In this document: positions 34,919-43,795 of the stretch, one piece after another
Layout: each line of letters begins with the position of its first letter
Numbering within the stretch: position 1 is the stretch's first letter
Assembly: GCF_005217455.1 (NCBI RefSeq)
Contig: NZ_SZPQ01000016.1
Location: forward strand, 89,012-153,011
Reading direction: 5' to 3'
DNA length: 64,000 nt
Source of the DNA: Martelella alba
GTDB taxonomy: Bacteria > Pseudomonadota > Gammaproteobacteria > Enterobacterales > Enterobacteriaceae
The notes under the pieces: generated by a model
Databases searched by the model: none
The model's input: the letters and a program-made list of their open reading frames with translations, nothing else
What the model was told of the DNA's origin: nothing
Position numbers and translations under genes: made by a program

Positions 34919-36016
34919 ATGATCACCAATACATCGCCATTATCTTTTTCATCGGTCTACGCCGTGGACGCGGATATCCATAATCGTGCCGATCCCAAAC
35001 AATTCCCGGTTGTCCAACCGTGGCTCACGGCAAGCCATTCCCCGACCGCTCAACATATTGAGCAAGCGCTAGATAGCTATTACGCTTCTTATTTTGATTT
35101 GGACTATACAAACCCTGCCCTGCTCGAACAGGAAAATCATATAGCTCCCTATCTTTATTTATTGTACCACCCCAATGCCGCCCAATGTCTGGATGCGTTT
35201 GGTGATAAGCATTTACTTGCCAGGCTATTAAATCTCTCCCTGGCGGAAATGATCAAAGATTCGCCTCATCTTCTTTCTGACACCATCGAATCTTGCCTGG
35301 GCATTATTCAGCATTGTCTTTCGGATTATCGCGAGACGTTTGGCAATGAGTTGTCGCCAGGCCAATTCCTGTCCACTTATTATCTGGATACCATGCTAAA
35401 AAAAATGGCCGCGCTGCAACCCGGTTTCATCTACTGTAGCCCCCTCCCTTATATGCAGGCGAGTTTTTCCTATAACCCGACCGGCTTTCTCACGGAGGGC
35501 ATTGATCATCTTACCAAAGCCGCTTGCGATGCGCTAAGCGGTCAACCTGTCGGCCATCGCGTGCTTTTGCCTATCGTCATTAACAGGCTAAACGGGTCTT
35601 CAGGGGATGACTTGGCAAATGGCCATATCATCGGCTGCGTTATCGAAAAAAACCATAACGGCTATCTATGCGAAATATTCGATAGCGCAGCGGATGATAT
35701 CGATGAAGAGGTGAAGGATTTCCTGTGCGGTTTGCTTTTGAAAGCCGACGAAGAAAACCCTGGTAACGTGGATATACAATGGCGCTTTGTCGGTGGAAGG
35801 AAGCAATCTCACAATGACTGCGGCTTTCATACTTATCACTTTTTCAAATTCGCGTTAGAAAAAAATAACACTCTGGATCAAACCAGAAATTATCTAGACT
35901 TCATCGATCATGTTCATCAGATAAGAGACGATGCAATTATTACCGACTGGCAAGCCAGTCAACTTTATCGCATATTATTTTTTCTGGATTTCATACAAAT
36001 AGATAATATTCAATAA
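34919..36016 (+). CDS. CE-clan (Ulp1/SseL/XopD-like) cysteine protease, candidate secreted effector
   Basis: 365 residues, no signal peptide, and AT-richer than the neighbours. The C-terminal half carries the ordered catalytic pattern of ubiquitin-like-protein proteases and bacterial CE-clan deubiquitinase or acetyltransferase effectors: His236 in NGHIIGCVIE, Asp255 in EIFDSA (19 residues on), Gln296 and Cys301 in RKQSHNDCGFHTY. The N-terminal 200 residues are helical and unrecognised; they could hold a secretion and targeting region. By family knowledge these enzymes act inside eukaryotic hosts after type III or IV delivery. No secretion genes are in the window. The gene stands alone between repeat-bearing gaps. 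Confidence 0.72.
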   Translation: MITNTSPLSFSSVYAVDADIHNRADPKQFPVVQPWLTASHSPTAQHIEQALDSYYASYFDLDYTNPALLEQENHIAPYLYLLYHPNAAQCLDAFGDKHLLARLLNLSLAEMIKDSPHLLSDTIESCLGIIQHCLSDYRETFGNELSPGQFLSTYYLDTMLKKMAALQPGFIYCSPLPYMQASFSYNPTGFLTEGIDHLTKAACDALSGQPVGHRVLLPIVINRLNGSSGDDLANGHIIGCVIEKNHNGYLCEIFDSAADDIDEEVKDFLCGLLLKADEENPGNVDIQWRFVGGRKQSHNDCGFHTYHFFKFALEKNNTLDQTRNYLDFIDHVHQIRDDAIITDWQASQLYRILFFLDFIQIDNIQ

Positions 36017-36093
36017 TTTTAGTCTTACAACAAACCGTACCTATTGATTTGCTTTTCGAATAATACCAAAAGGCATGATCACTCAATTTACAC

Positions 36094-36222
36094 TCTGAAT
36101 AATTCAAGTTGCAGCGCGGTGTCGAATGAGAAACCGAATGTTTCTTATACACCCCAGGAGCATGGCCCACTTTGTGACTGAGGTGAACGACCGCGCCCGT
36201 CGAAAAAGCGACGTGAAGCCAG
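36094..36222 (+). repeat. Interspersed repeat, copy D
   Basis: Starts CTCTGAATAATTCAAGTTGC and ends GCGACGTGAAGCC; the middle shares CCCCAGGAGCAT and GACTGAGGTGAACGA with copy E. It sits in the gap between the protease gene and the autotransporter gene and is read through by an over-long frame of the latter. Confidence 0.75.
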
Positions 36223-36251
36223 TCTATTTCAAATTTAAGAGGAACCGGGGA

Positions 36252-37832
36252 ATGAGATTCAATCGTAGGCTTTTTTATCTTCGCGCTGTCATTTTGACCA
36301 CGATTATCGGGTCCGCCACGGCCTTGGCGGTCGGCCCCGAATCGGGCATTCCGTCAGGCGCCCGGCGCGCAATGATGCCCGCCAGTTATTTTGCCCCGCT
36401 CTTTGCCGTGAGACCTCCCGGCACGCCGCCCGCCGCCGCGGCAAATCAAAACGCGGCCTCTTCCGCCGCAACGTCTGGGACCGGAAGCCCTCCCGCCAAG
36501 GTACCTGTTGCCGCGCCGCCAAGGGAATCGACGTCCCGAGCCGCGGAGCCTGCCGCCTCGCCTTCGCCCGCCATCGCAACGCCCCGGGCCGCGGATCTTG
36601 TCGCCTCGCCTTCGCCCGCCATCGCGACATTCCAGGTTGCTGAGTCTGCCGCCCCGCCTTCGCCCGCCATCGTAACGCCCCGGGCCGCGGAGCTTGCCGC
36701 CCCGCCTTCGTCTGACAACGCGGCATTCCAGGTTGCTGAGTCTGCCGCCCCGCCATCGTCCGACAACGCGACTTCCCGGGCCGCGGAACCTGCCGCCCCG
36801 CCATCGTCCGGCACCCACAACGATGACGCGGCCGGCACACAACGCGAGCCTGTCCGATCTTCCTGGTCCGCCGCCGCCGCAGGCATCCATATTAACCAAC
36901 TGATCGTTGCCAATAGCCTCTTCACTACCCACATGCAGGACCGGCATGGCGCGTGGCGCATAAATTTTCCCCCTGAAACCCGCGACGACAACGCCTCACC
37001 GCTGTGGCTACGCACCACGGCTGAAGGGTATTCGGCATCATTGGCCAACGGACGCGCAAAAACCACGACCCGCGACATGCTGCTGCAAGGCGGCGGCGAA
37101 GTCGCCCGGCTGCGCGCCGGAGATAACGGCAGTTGGCATCTCGGCGTCATGGCCGGCATCGGCCAGGGGCGCAGCAAAAGCCGTGACAACCGAACCGGCG
37201 ATAGCGCCCATGGCCGCCTGCATGGCTATTCCGGTGGGATATACGCCACTTGGTTCGGCGATGAGCAAAACCAGCTCGGTCCCTACTTTGATGGTTCGGT
37301 CAACTACAATGTGTTCCACAGCCATGTTCGTTCAAACGGGCGACACGAACAACGCTACTCATTACGTGGCTTGACGGGGGCTATTGCAGGCGGCTACACC
37401 ATGTTGGCGTATTCGGGCGAAAACCGCGATTTACTGATCCAACCCCAGACACAACTTACCTGGCTGGGCGTGAGGCCGACGGGCGATGGCGGCCGGGAAA
37501 GCCATTCAGCGGCATTATCCGGCGAACGCATCCAGACCCGGCTCGGCGCCAGAGCCAGCCTGCAAACACCGTCCAGCCGGAATAGACCTGTGCAAAGCGG
37601 TTTTCAGCCCTTCCTGGAACTCAATTACCTGCGTAATCCGTCGGCTTATGATTTCCACCATGACGGCAGACGCTTTCAGCAGTCAGGTCAACGCCACCAA
37701 GGGGAAATCCGTATCGGTCACGCAGGACGGTTGACCCAGAACATCCATCTGGCCGCCGACCTAGGTCATCGGTTTGGTCAACAGGGGTTCAAGGGCTACC
37801 ATGGATCCCTGGGGCTTAAGATCGAATTATGA
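36252..37832 (+). CDS. Autotransporter-type outer membrane protein with Ala/Pro/Ser repeat linker
   Basis: 526 residues. N-terminal MRFNRRLFYLRAVILTTIIG starts a signal-like segment. Residues about 91-186 consist of six 16-residue units of the form AIATPRAAELAAPPSP, an extended low-complexity stalk. From about residue 215 to the end the sequence fits an autotransporter beta-domain (GAWRINF, LWLRTTAEGYSAS, a series of amphipathic strands, ending GYHGSLGLKIEL). There is no large passenger, so it may display only the repeat stalk or be a truncated adhesin. Starts upstream of 36252 fall inside repeat copy D and are unlikely. Confidence 0.75.
   Translation: MRFNRRLFYLRAVILTTIIGSATALAVGPESGIPSGARRAMMPASYFAPLFAVRPPGTPPAAAANQNAASSAATSGTGSPPAKVPVAAPPRESTSRAAEPAASPSPAIATPRAADLVASPSPAIATFQVAESAAPPSPAIVTPRAAELAAPPSSDNAAFQVAESAAPPSSDNATSRAAEPAAPPSSGTHNDDAAGTQREPVRSSWSAAAAGIHINQLIVANSLFTTHMQDRHGAWRINFPPETRDDNASPLWLRTTAEGYSASLANGRAKTTTRDMLLQGGGEVARLRAGDNGSWHLGVMAGIGQGRSKSRDNRTGDSAHGRLHGYSGGIYATWFGDEQNQLGPYFDGSVNYNVFHSHVRSNGRHEQRYSLRGLTGAIAGGYTMLAYSGENRDLLIQPQTQLTWLGVRPTGDGGRESHSAALSGERIQTRLGARASLQTPSSRNRPVQSGFQPFLELNYLRNPSAYDFHHDGRRFQQSGQRHQGEIRIGHAGRLTQNIHLAADLGHRFGQQGFKGYHGSLGLKIEL
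36522..36809 (+). repeat. Six tandem 48-bp coding repeats
   Basis: Six imperfect in-frame 48-base units encode the 16-residue repeats of the autotransporter stalk. Units alternate between two sub-types (TPRAAEL/SRAAEP and FQVAESA), suggesting growth by duplication of a two-unit block. Such arrays can change length by slippage or recombination. Confidence 0.85.
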
Positions 37833-38170
37833 CATTCTTCATTTGAGTGAAGAGCGGCGCCTAATGGCCGGCGTCGACCAAGGTCGGACTCTCAATACTT
37901 CGCGTTGCATCGCGGCGGCAAGCGAGCGAGTCCCCAGGAGCATAGATGACTATGTGACTGGGGTGAACGAGCGCAGCCAACCAAGAGACAACGTGAAGTA
38001 TGACGAGTATAAAGCTGGGCGCCCCACCCATCCCCAGCCGTTATTGACTTATCACAGGAGCCGCCAGGGGAAACACGGTTGCCCGTGGGAAACCGAAGCG
38101 TCGATCATGCTGCCGCTTACCGGCCAATTCATTATCATTGGGCGCGTTTACCTTATGTTCTGTTTTGCCG
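37833..38170. repeat. Gap holding interspersed repeat copy E (best copy)
   Basis: The repeat spans about 37889-38011: left end CTCAATACTTCGCGTTGC, then ATCGCGGCGGCAAGCGAGCG, centre CCCCAGGAGCATAGATGAC, right end CAACGTGAAGTATGACGAG then TATA. At about 123 bp it is the most complete copy and serves as reference for the family. The rest of the gap has no recognised feature. Confidence 0.8.
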
Positions 38171-38740
38171 TCATTTTTGCCATTTATGTTTAGGCACCTG
38201 ATAGTTTTCAAAACCCACCAATAAACGAGAGGGGTCGTCCGCCACAATCAGCATCTCGAGATATTGGTTTTTTAGAAAACCTTCTTCAACCATTTTACTC
38301 ACCATAGTCAATAACGGCGAAAAATAACGATTAACATTAAAAAAGGCGCAAGGTTTTTGATGTATCCCCAATTGCGCCCAGGTCCATTGTTCAAATATTT
38401 CTTCCAGCGTGCCGGCCCCGCCAGGGAGCGTCAAGAATGCATCGGAAAGCGACGCCATTAATTGTTTCCGTTCATGCATATCCTTGACCACAAACAGTTC
38501 CGTCAGGCCAGTATGGGCAATTTCCTTTTCAACCAAAGCCTGCGGCATCACGCCGATCACCTGGCCGCCGCAGGCGAGGGCGGCATCCGCCACGGCACCC
38601 ATCAGCCCCACTTTACCACCGCCATAAACAATTTTTAAATTATTTTCCGCAAAATAGCTGCCAATAGACTTTGCAGCCTGCATATAAACAGGATTCACAC
38701 CAGCGCTGGAACCACAAAAAATACCGATACTCTTTAACAT
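38171..38740 (-). CDS. LOG-family nucleotide 5'-monophosphate N-glycosidase
   Basis: 189-residue TIGR00730/LOG protein. The signatures GIFCGSSAG, VYGGGKVGLMGAVADAAL and PGGAGTLEEIFE (nucleotide-binding PGGxGTxxE) are intact. Relatives cleave the base from AMP or cytokinin ribotides, releasing ribose 5-phosphate; in plant-associated bacteria they can yield active cytokinin. A housekeeping nucleotide role is equally possible. The upstream part of the frame (to 38887) lacks homology; the ATG at 38740 gives the conserved N-terminus. Confidence 0.9.
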   Translation of the reverse strand: MLKSIGIFCGSSAGVNPVYMQAAKSIGSYFAENNLKIVYGGGKVGLMGAVADAALACGGQVIGVMPQALVEKEIAHTGLTELFVVKDMHERKQLMASLSDAFLTLPGGAGTLEEIFEQWTWAQLGIHQKPCAFFNVNRYFSPLLTMVSKMVEEGFLKNQYLEMLIVADDPSRLLVGFENYQVPKHKWQK

Positions 38741-39004
38741 ATAACGCCCCACTACAATGTGGAAAATGCTCTTTAAAATAATCTCTCTTCTTGACATTTT
38801 TATCATTGCACGAAAGAAATCGTAAAGCAATTTACAAGCCGGCCACTGAATAATAGCCAATGCGTTGCTGCGGCCAGGGTGTAACAAACTCGCCGGATAT
38901 GAATATAAACCGCCAACGGCGGCTTTTGGCGGAGGGGGAAGCGCTGTTTCTCATCCCCCCAGGCGCATAATCAAGCCTCGGCGAAAGGATGTTCCGCCGG
39001 GTGT

Positions 39005-40867
39005 TTATGATTCCACAAGGCTCGGCACATCCGGCATGATGCCCGTGCCGGATTCAGGCAATGCCGTCCGGTCCTGTTCTATCAATTTGAACACACCGAC
39101 CAGTTCCGTCAGTACCTGTGCCTGCGTTTGCAGTGACTGGGCCGCCGTCGCGGATTGTTGTACCAGCATGGCATTACGCTGGGTCGCGCCGTCCAATTGG
39201 CCGACCGCCGCATTGATTTGGTGGATCCCGTCGCTCTGCTCTCGGCTGGCGCAGGCGATCTCCCCCATGACCTGCGTCATATCGGCGACATTGCCGACCA
39301 TTTCCCCCATTGCGACATCGGCCCTTTCCACCAAATCGCGGCCTTGCCCAATCTGGCCGACGGAGTTATCGATCAGCGCCTTGATTTCCCTGGCTGCCGT
39401 GGCGCTACGTTGCGCCAGCATTCTGACTTCGTTGGCGACCACCGAAAATCCCCGGCCCTGGGCGCCGGCCCGAGCGGCTTCCACCGCCGCATTCAGCGCC
39501 AGGATATTGGTCTGAAAAGCAATACCGTCGATCACCCCGATAATTTCGGACATTTTCATCGACGATTGGTGAATTTCTTGCATACGGACGGTGACCGCCT
39601 TCATCAGGTCGCCGTTTTGCTTCACCAGCGCATCCGTTCGGGAGACCAATTGGTGAACCTGGCCGGTATTTTCCGCCGTATGGCCGATGGTGGCTTCCAA
39701 TTGCTCCAGCGTGGCGGCAGTTTGCGCCAGGGAACCGGCCTGTTCTTCGGTCCGGCCGGAAAGGTCCTCATTGCCCGAGGCGATGCCATCGGCGGCCGTT
39801 TTTAACGACAGTCCCGTGTCGCGCAACCGTATCAACAACATAGAGAGCTTATCGCTGAACATATTGAATGCGCGGGCGATATCGGTGACCTCGTCGCGCC
39901 CATCCACCGGCAGACGCCGGGTCAGATCATTGGAGCCCGCGCTAATGGCGCGCAAAGTATCGCGCACGGCGCTCAGGCGCTTAAGCAAAAAGGCCACCAG
40001 CAAGTACATGGCAAAACCCGAGACGATTAACAAGATGATAAGCGTTAGCAAGGTGGTTTTGAGCAGCGCCTGCAGCCCCGCGGTTGTGTCGGCGATATCC
40101 AGCGCCACTACCAGATACCAGTGTGTACCGGCGACCGGCGTCGCCAGCAACTGCACATCGCGTCCGTTCATCTGGCCTTCGGTGGTGCCGCGCGCGCTAA
40201 TCAGTCCCTGAAACCCCATGCCAGCGACGGCGTTGGCGAACGGCTGCAAGGTCAACGCCGGATCGCGGGCGGCGATCAAGGCGCCGTCGCGATTAACCAG
40301 CATCCCGCTGCTGTTGGGCGTGGGCTGGATACTGCGCACATTGACAATGACATTATCCATCGCCACATCACCGGCCACCACTGCCCGCAATTGCCCGTCC
40401 CGCTTGACGGGAACAGCAAAGGTCACCACCAGTTTGCCGGTGCCGGCGTCGACATAGGGCGCGGTCACCACCGGGCGATCTTCCGCCGCCGCCTGCCGGT
40501 ACCACGGACGGACCGTGGGGTCGTAATCCGCCGGGACACCGGCGGGATCGGAAAACCGGGCGGTTTTATCGGCATAGCCGACATAGACGTTGGTAAAACC
40601 GCCCGCGGCGGCCATTTGGCGAAAAACGGGCACCGGATCAGCGCTTAAGGCAACATCTTGCAACGAGTCGATCACGCCCATTTTGCTTTTAATCCAATCG
40701 GTAATGGCTACGACATGGCTATGGCTGGTGGTTTGCAGGATGTCGGCATCCGCCTGCCGATGGTTAAATCGCGCCACTCGGTAATTAATGAGGGAATTAA
40801 GGACAAGGATGAACAGTAAAAAGCCTGTTGTCGCGGTCAAAAGACGAGCACGAATGGATCTGAGCAT
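39005..40867 (-). CDS. Methyl-accepting chemotaxis protein, dCache-type
   Basis: 620-residue inner-membrane chemoreceptor. Order: transmembrane helix (about 8-30), periplasmic double-Cache sensor (35-270) with the ligand-pocket pattern DPTVRPWYRQA and TAPYVDAGTGKLVVTFAVPV, second helix (about 275-300), HAMP (300-355), then the signalling helix bundle whose tip reads GIAFQTNILALNAAVEAARAG. The YxxxxRxWY-type pocket with downstream Asp is typical of dCache_1 receptors that bind amino acids. No C-terminal NWETF pentapeptide, so adaptation would rely on other receptors. Confidence 0.93.
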   Translation of the reverse strand: MLRSIRARLLTATTGFLLFILVLNSLINYRVARFNHRQADADILQTTSHSHVVAITDWIKSKMGVIDSLQDVALSADPVPVFRQMAAAGGFTNVYVGYADKTARFSDPAGVPADYDPTVRPWYRQAAAEDRPVVTAPYVDAGTGKLVVTFAVPVKRDGQLRAVVAGDVAMDNVIVNVRSIQPTPNSSGMLVNRDGALIAARDPALTLQPFANAVAGMGFQGLISARGTTEGQMNGRDVQLLATPVAGTHWYLVVALDIADTTAGLQALLKTTLLTLIILLIVSGFAMYLLVAFLLKRLSAVRDTLRAISAGSNDLTRRLPVDGRDEVTDIARAFNMFSDKLSMLLIRLRDTGLSLKTAADGIASGNEDLSGRTEEQAGSLAQTAATLEQLEATIGHTAENTGQVHQLVSRTDALVKQNGDLMKAVTVRMQEIHQSSMKMSEIIGVIDGIAFQTNILALNAAVEAARAGAQGRGFSVVANEVRMLAQRSATAAREIKALIDNSVGQIGQGRDLVERADVAMGEMVGNVADMTQVMGEIACASREQSDGIHQINAAVGQLDGATQRNAMLVQQSATAAQSLQTQAQVLTELVGVFKLIEQDRTALPESGTGIMPDVPSLVES

Positions 40868-40987
40868 ATAACGTCACCTGCAAGTTATTTCCTGACTGAT
40901 ATCGGCCAGGCGGGGTCCGTTCTTTACAGAAAAAGCGCATCCATAAGAAAACGTTATAGCTGCACAATACCCCGAGGTACACCGCGG

Positions 40988-41037
40988 GAGGAGCGAATGC
41001 CGCCGACAAAGCGGCAACATGGTATATGGCCCGTAGA
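40988..41037 (+). repeat. Fragment of interspersed repeat (copy H)
   Basis: GGAGCGAATGCCGCCGACAA, then AGCGGCAACATGGTATATGG, closely follows the right part of copy A (GAGCGAATGCCGCCAGCAAA near 5542). A partial copy upstream of the chemoreceptor gene. Confidence 0.5.
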
Positions 41038-41133
41038 GATTGAATTGTTCACGGGAAAAACGCATCCGCGCCCCGTCCCATGACCGAGCGGCCATGATCG
41101 CGCCAGTACGGCGCAGGGCCGGCTCCTTGCCCT

Positions 41134-41532
41134 TTATTCACGTTTGAGGCGGTCGCTGTTGGCCAGCCACAGCGTCAGCACCAGTATTAATATCGCCGTA
41201 GAGTACAGCAGCGTATCCAAAGCATTTTTATGATCAACGATGATGAGACGGATGATAGCGGTAATACCAATATAGACAAAATAGCGCAGTGGAAAATGAT
41301 AGCCCGACTGAAAATACTTCATGATCAGCGCCAGAAATTCAAAGTAAAGAAAATAATTGACGATACCCTCAATCAATAAGTAGGACGACGCCGTCGCCCC
41401 GTTTTCCAGCAGCACGCCGCCCAAATGTACGGTTTCCATCCCCAGAAATACCACCAGGATTATCCCCAGGCAAAGCAGTCCAAAATTCAACACCCACTGC
41501 AAGCCGGTTGCAATGCGAACGCCATTGATCAT
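41134..41532 (-). CDS. psiE: PsiE, phosphate-starvation-inducible membrane protein
   Basis: 132-residue inner-membrane protein with four predicted helices. [55 protein letters not shown] and the C-terminal LKRE match E. coli PsiE almost throughout. Function unknown; in E. coli it responds to phosphate starvation and CRP. A perfect AGGAGG stands five bases before the ATG. No clear Pho box was found; an inverted repeat lies directly upstream. Confidence 0.95.
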   Translation of the reverse strand: MINGVRIATGLQWVLNFGLLCLGIILVVFLGMETVHLGGVLLENGATASSYLLIEGIVNYFLYFEFLALIMKYFQSGYHFPLRYFVYIGITAIIRLIIVDHKNALDTLLYSTAILILVLTLWLANSDRLKRE

Positions 41533-41542
41533 CTATACCTCC

Positions 41543-41588
41543 TATACTCGTCAAGTATGACGAGTATACTCGAAGTATTTGGAGTATA
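41543..41588. promoter_or_regulatory. 26-bp inverted repeat between psiE and XRE regulator, with repeat debris
   Basis: TATACTCGTCA (41543-41553) and TGACGAGTATA (41558-41568) form an 11-bp inverted repeat with a 4-base spacer immediately upstream of the psiE ribosome site. It is followed by ACTCGAAGTATTTGGAGTATA. The arms match the right end of the interspersed repeat, so it may be two abutted repeat ends rather than an operator. Confidence 0.5.
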
Positions 41589-41637
41589 GAGTCGCGTTAG
41601 AGAATGGCTAGATGCGAGGGATAAGGATCGGGGGGAT

Positions 41638-42504
41638 ATGGCTTTATCGGAGACCAAAGACAATTTACTCGGCGCCTATTTAAAGGATCGTCGCACCCGG
41701 CTCGATCCCGTGGCGCTCGGCTATCCTCCGTCGCGCCGGCGAACGTCAGGATTGCGGCGTGAAGAAGTGGCCCAGCGCGCCAATGTCAGCACCACCTGGT
41801 ATACCTGGCTGGAACAAGGCCGGGGCGGCGCGCCATCGGCCGGCGCGCTCGATCGTATCGCTCGCGCTCTGATGCTCAGCCACGTCGAACGCGAGCACCT
41901 TTTTCTATTGGCCTTGGGCCGCCCGCCCGAGGCTCACTATCAAGAAAGCGAGGGTATCTCGCCTCGCTTACAGCGGATCCTTGATACATTGGCATACAGT
42001 CCGGCCATTATCAGAACCTGTACCTGGGATCTGACGGCTTGGAACCCCGCCGCCGCTGCGGTCTTTGACTACAATGCCCTTCAGCCCGGCCAGATGAATA
42101 TCCTGCGCCGGATATTCTACGAACCCGCCGCACGGGCCGCGCAACTTGATTGGGAATCGGTGGCCCGCTTTGCCGTGGCCGCCTTTCGGGTGGATGTCAT
42201 GCGGGCCGGCGCCGCCAAAAATACCGAAGCCCTGGTGAACGAACTGTGCCGTCGCAGTCCTGAATTCGCGGCGCTATGGCGTGATAACGATGTACGCACC
42301 CACGGCGAAGGCGTAAAGCACCTGCGCCATCCTGAACTGGGCATTATCGCTCTGGAGTATTCAGCGTTTGCCGTTGATGGCCGCCCTGATCTGAGTATGG
42401 TGATTTTCAACCCGGTCACCGCCGAGGACACCCGCAAAATACGAACGCTCATGGAAAGACGGCCGATCATGGCTAAGGCGTTGCAAGGCGGCCTTAAGGC
42501 ATAA
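41638..42504 (+). CDS. XRE/MmyB-type transcriptional regulator
   Basis: 288 residues: N-terminal helix-turn-helix (residues 12-85; RRTSGLRREEVAQRANVSTTWYTWLEQGRG is characteristic in form) and a C-terminal MmyB/MLTR ligand-binding PAS-like domain (110-285; AWNPAAAAVFDY, NILRRIFY, HLRHPELGIIALEYSAF). Members sense small ligands, often fatty acids, and usually control a neighbouring redox enzyme gene. Here no such partner is adjacent, so its target is unknown. It is divergent from psiE. Confidence 0.9.
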   Translation: MALSETKDNLLGAYLKDRRTRLDPVALGYPPSRRRTSGLRREEVAQRANVSTTWYTWLEQGRGGAPSAGALDRIARALMLSHVEREHLFLLALGRPPEAHYQESEGISPRLQRILDTLAYSPAIIRTCTWDLTAWNPAAAAVFDYNALQPGQMNILRRIFYEPAARAAQLDWESVARFAVAAFRVDVMRAGAAKNTEALVNELCRRSPEFAALWRDNDVRTHGEGVKHLRHPELGIIALEYSAFAVDGRPDLSMVIFNPVTAEDTRKIRTLMERRPIMAKALQGGLKA

Positions 42505-42521
42505 CCGGCCATACCGCGCGA

Positions 42522-43022
42522 TTATCCCCCCGGCAACAATAGCGCGGTGAGATGTTTCAAGGCGAATAGGGTGGCCTGCTGAATAACCTGTTCGTAGTCC
42601 CCCTCGAAATGGCGCACGGAGGTGTGTATTGAGTCATCGGCAAGACACCACGCGAACCAGACCGTACCGGCGGGCGTGCCATCGGCGCCGCCGCCGGGTC
42701 CGGCATAGCCGCTAATGGCCAGTCCGATATCCTCGTCGGGCAATCGTTTGGCGCCTTTGGCCATTTCCCGGACCACCGGATCGCTCACCGCCGTATACGC
42801 GGATAATAGCTTGAGCGGAACACCCAGTATCCGGTTTTTAGCGATATCGCTGAACGTGATGAACCCGCTGTTATAATATTCGCCGCTATTTTCAACGGAA
42901 CACAGCGCCATACTGACCATTCCGCCCGTGCAGGATTCGGCGGTAGAGAGCCGGTAGCCGGACATTTTTAACACAGCTATCAATTCTGCGGCAGCATTTC
43001 TAAGATTATCACTCATTGGCAT
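42522..43022 (-). CDS. CinA-family nicotinamide-nucleotide amidohydrolase
   Basis: 166 residues; a stand-alone CinA C-terminal (PncC) domain that deamidates NMN to nicotinate mononucleotide in NAD salvage. AESCTGGMVSMAL, SGFITFSD and GYAGPGGGADGTPAGTVWFAW are the family blocks. E. coli has two such proteins, PncC (YgaD) and the poorly active YdeJ; this one looks nearer the YdeJ type, judged by eye only. GGGAAG precedes the first ATG; ATG two codons later is also possible. Confidence 0.85.
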   Translation of the reverse strand: MPMSDNLRNAAAELIAVLKMSGYRLSTAESCTGGMVSMALCSVENSGEYYNSGFITFSDIAKNRILGVPLKLLSAYTAVSDPVVREMAKGAKRLPDEDIGLAISGYAGPGGGADGTPAGTVWFAWCLADDSIHTSVRHFEGDYEQVIQQATLFALKHLTALLLPGG

Positions 43023-43510
43023 ATACTTCCCTTATCTTTGAGTTGCGACAGTACCTCAACGGAATGAAAACCCTCACACTCTGCGGCCAAGAAGTTATAT
43101 TTATCAGCTGTTATATTAATTTTTCCTCTTATATAAAATAATTATTACGCTAGTCTTATCTGCCTGTAATATTTCGATCCACTTCATGCTCGGTTGTATA
43201 CAGCCCTCTTGTTATAAAAACGATGACATTCTGACCATTTATCCACCCGCCGCCGGGATCAGCTGCGAAATATCCTGGACAACGCCTCACACTCATGAAT
43301 AAAGATGCATTTTACCTACGTCAAATACCCGACCTAATTAACCCGAATGGCATCGCAGTGGCCAGACAATCACATATTCGCCAAAACGAATACGAGGCAT
43401 TTTCGGCCCGAGACTGCCTCACGCCCTTTCTCCTTCAGGGGCGGGAACAAGGTCGTGGTCTGAGTGCTCAAACGTCGCCAACCATGAGACAACGAGGGGT
43501 ATGATAAGTC
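43023..43510. other. Intergenic DNA without recognised genes
   Basis: AT-rich immediately upstream of the CinA-family gene, then mixed composition. A 69-residue frame at 43295-43504 has no domain and ends in sequence related to the repeat family, so I do not call it a gene. Confidence 0.4.
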
Positions 43511-43590
43511 CACTGGTCATACTTCACGTCGCCGCTTCGTTAACGGTGTTCGCGACCTCCCGCGATGCATCTCAAAGTATTAAGGGTATA
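43511..43590 (-). repeat. Interspersed repeat, copy F (inverted)
   Basis: Read on the minus strand: TATACCCTTAATACTTTGAG, GATGCATCGCGGGAGG, and AACGAAGCGGCGACGTGAAG then TATGACC. The order and ends match copy E with a shortened centre. Confidence 0.65.
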
Positions 43591-43795
43591 GAGGTACGAT
43601 CTGCTCCAATATAAATGACCCAGCGATCTAGCCTGCTGTTTTAAGGCGCCTTTGTCTTTAACATATAGAATAGACAACTATTCCGCGATGCAACTCTCCT
43701 CACAATTTTTTAAGAAAATTCTCAATCTCTGGCCCGCCCCCTATAACTTGGCAATATTATTAAAAGGAATAAATATATGATAAAAGAATTTAATG

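Noticed and set aside
36304..36947. Long minus-strand frames opposite the autotransporter stalk
   Set aside because: Produced by the GC-rich 48-bp tandem repeats; repetitive Arg/Gly composition and no start signal.
43295..43504. 69-codon frame beginning MNKDAFYLRQIPDL
   Set aside because: No ribosome site or homology recognised, and its end lies in repeat-like sequence; not convincing as a gene.
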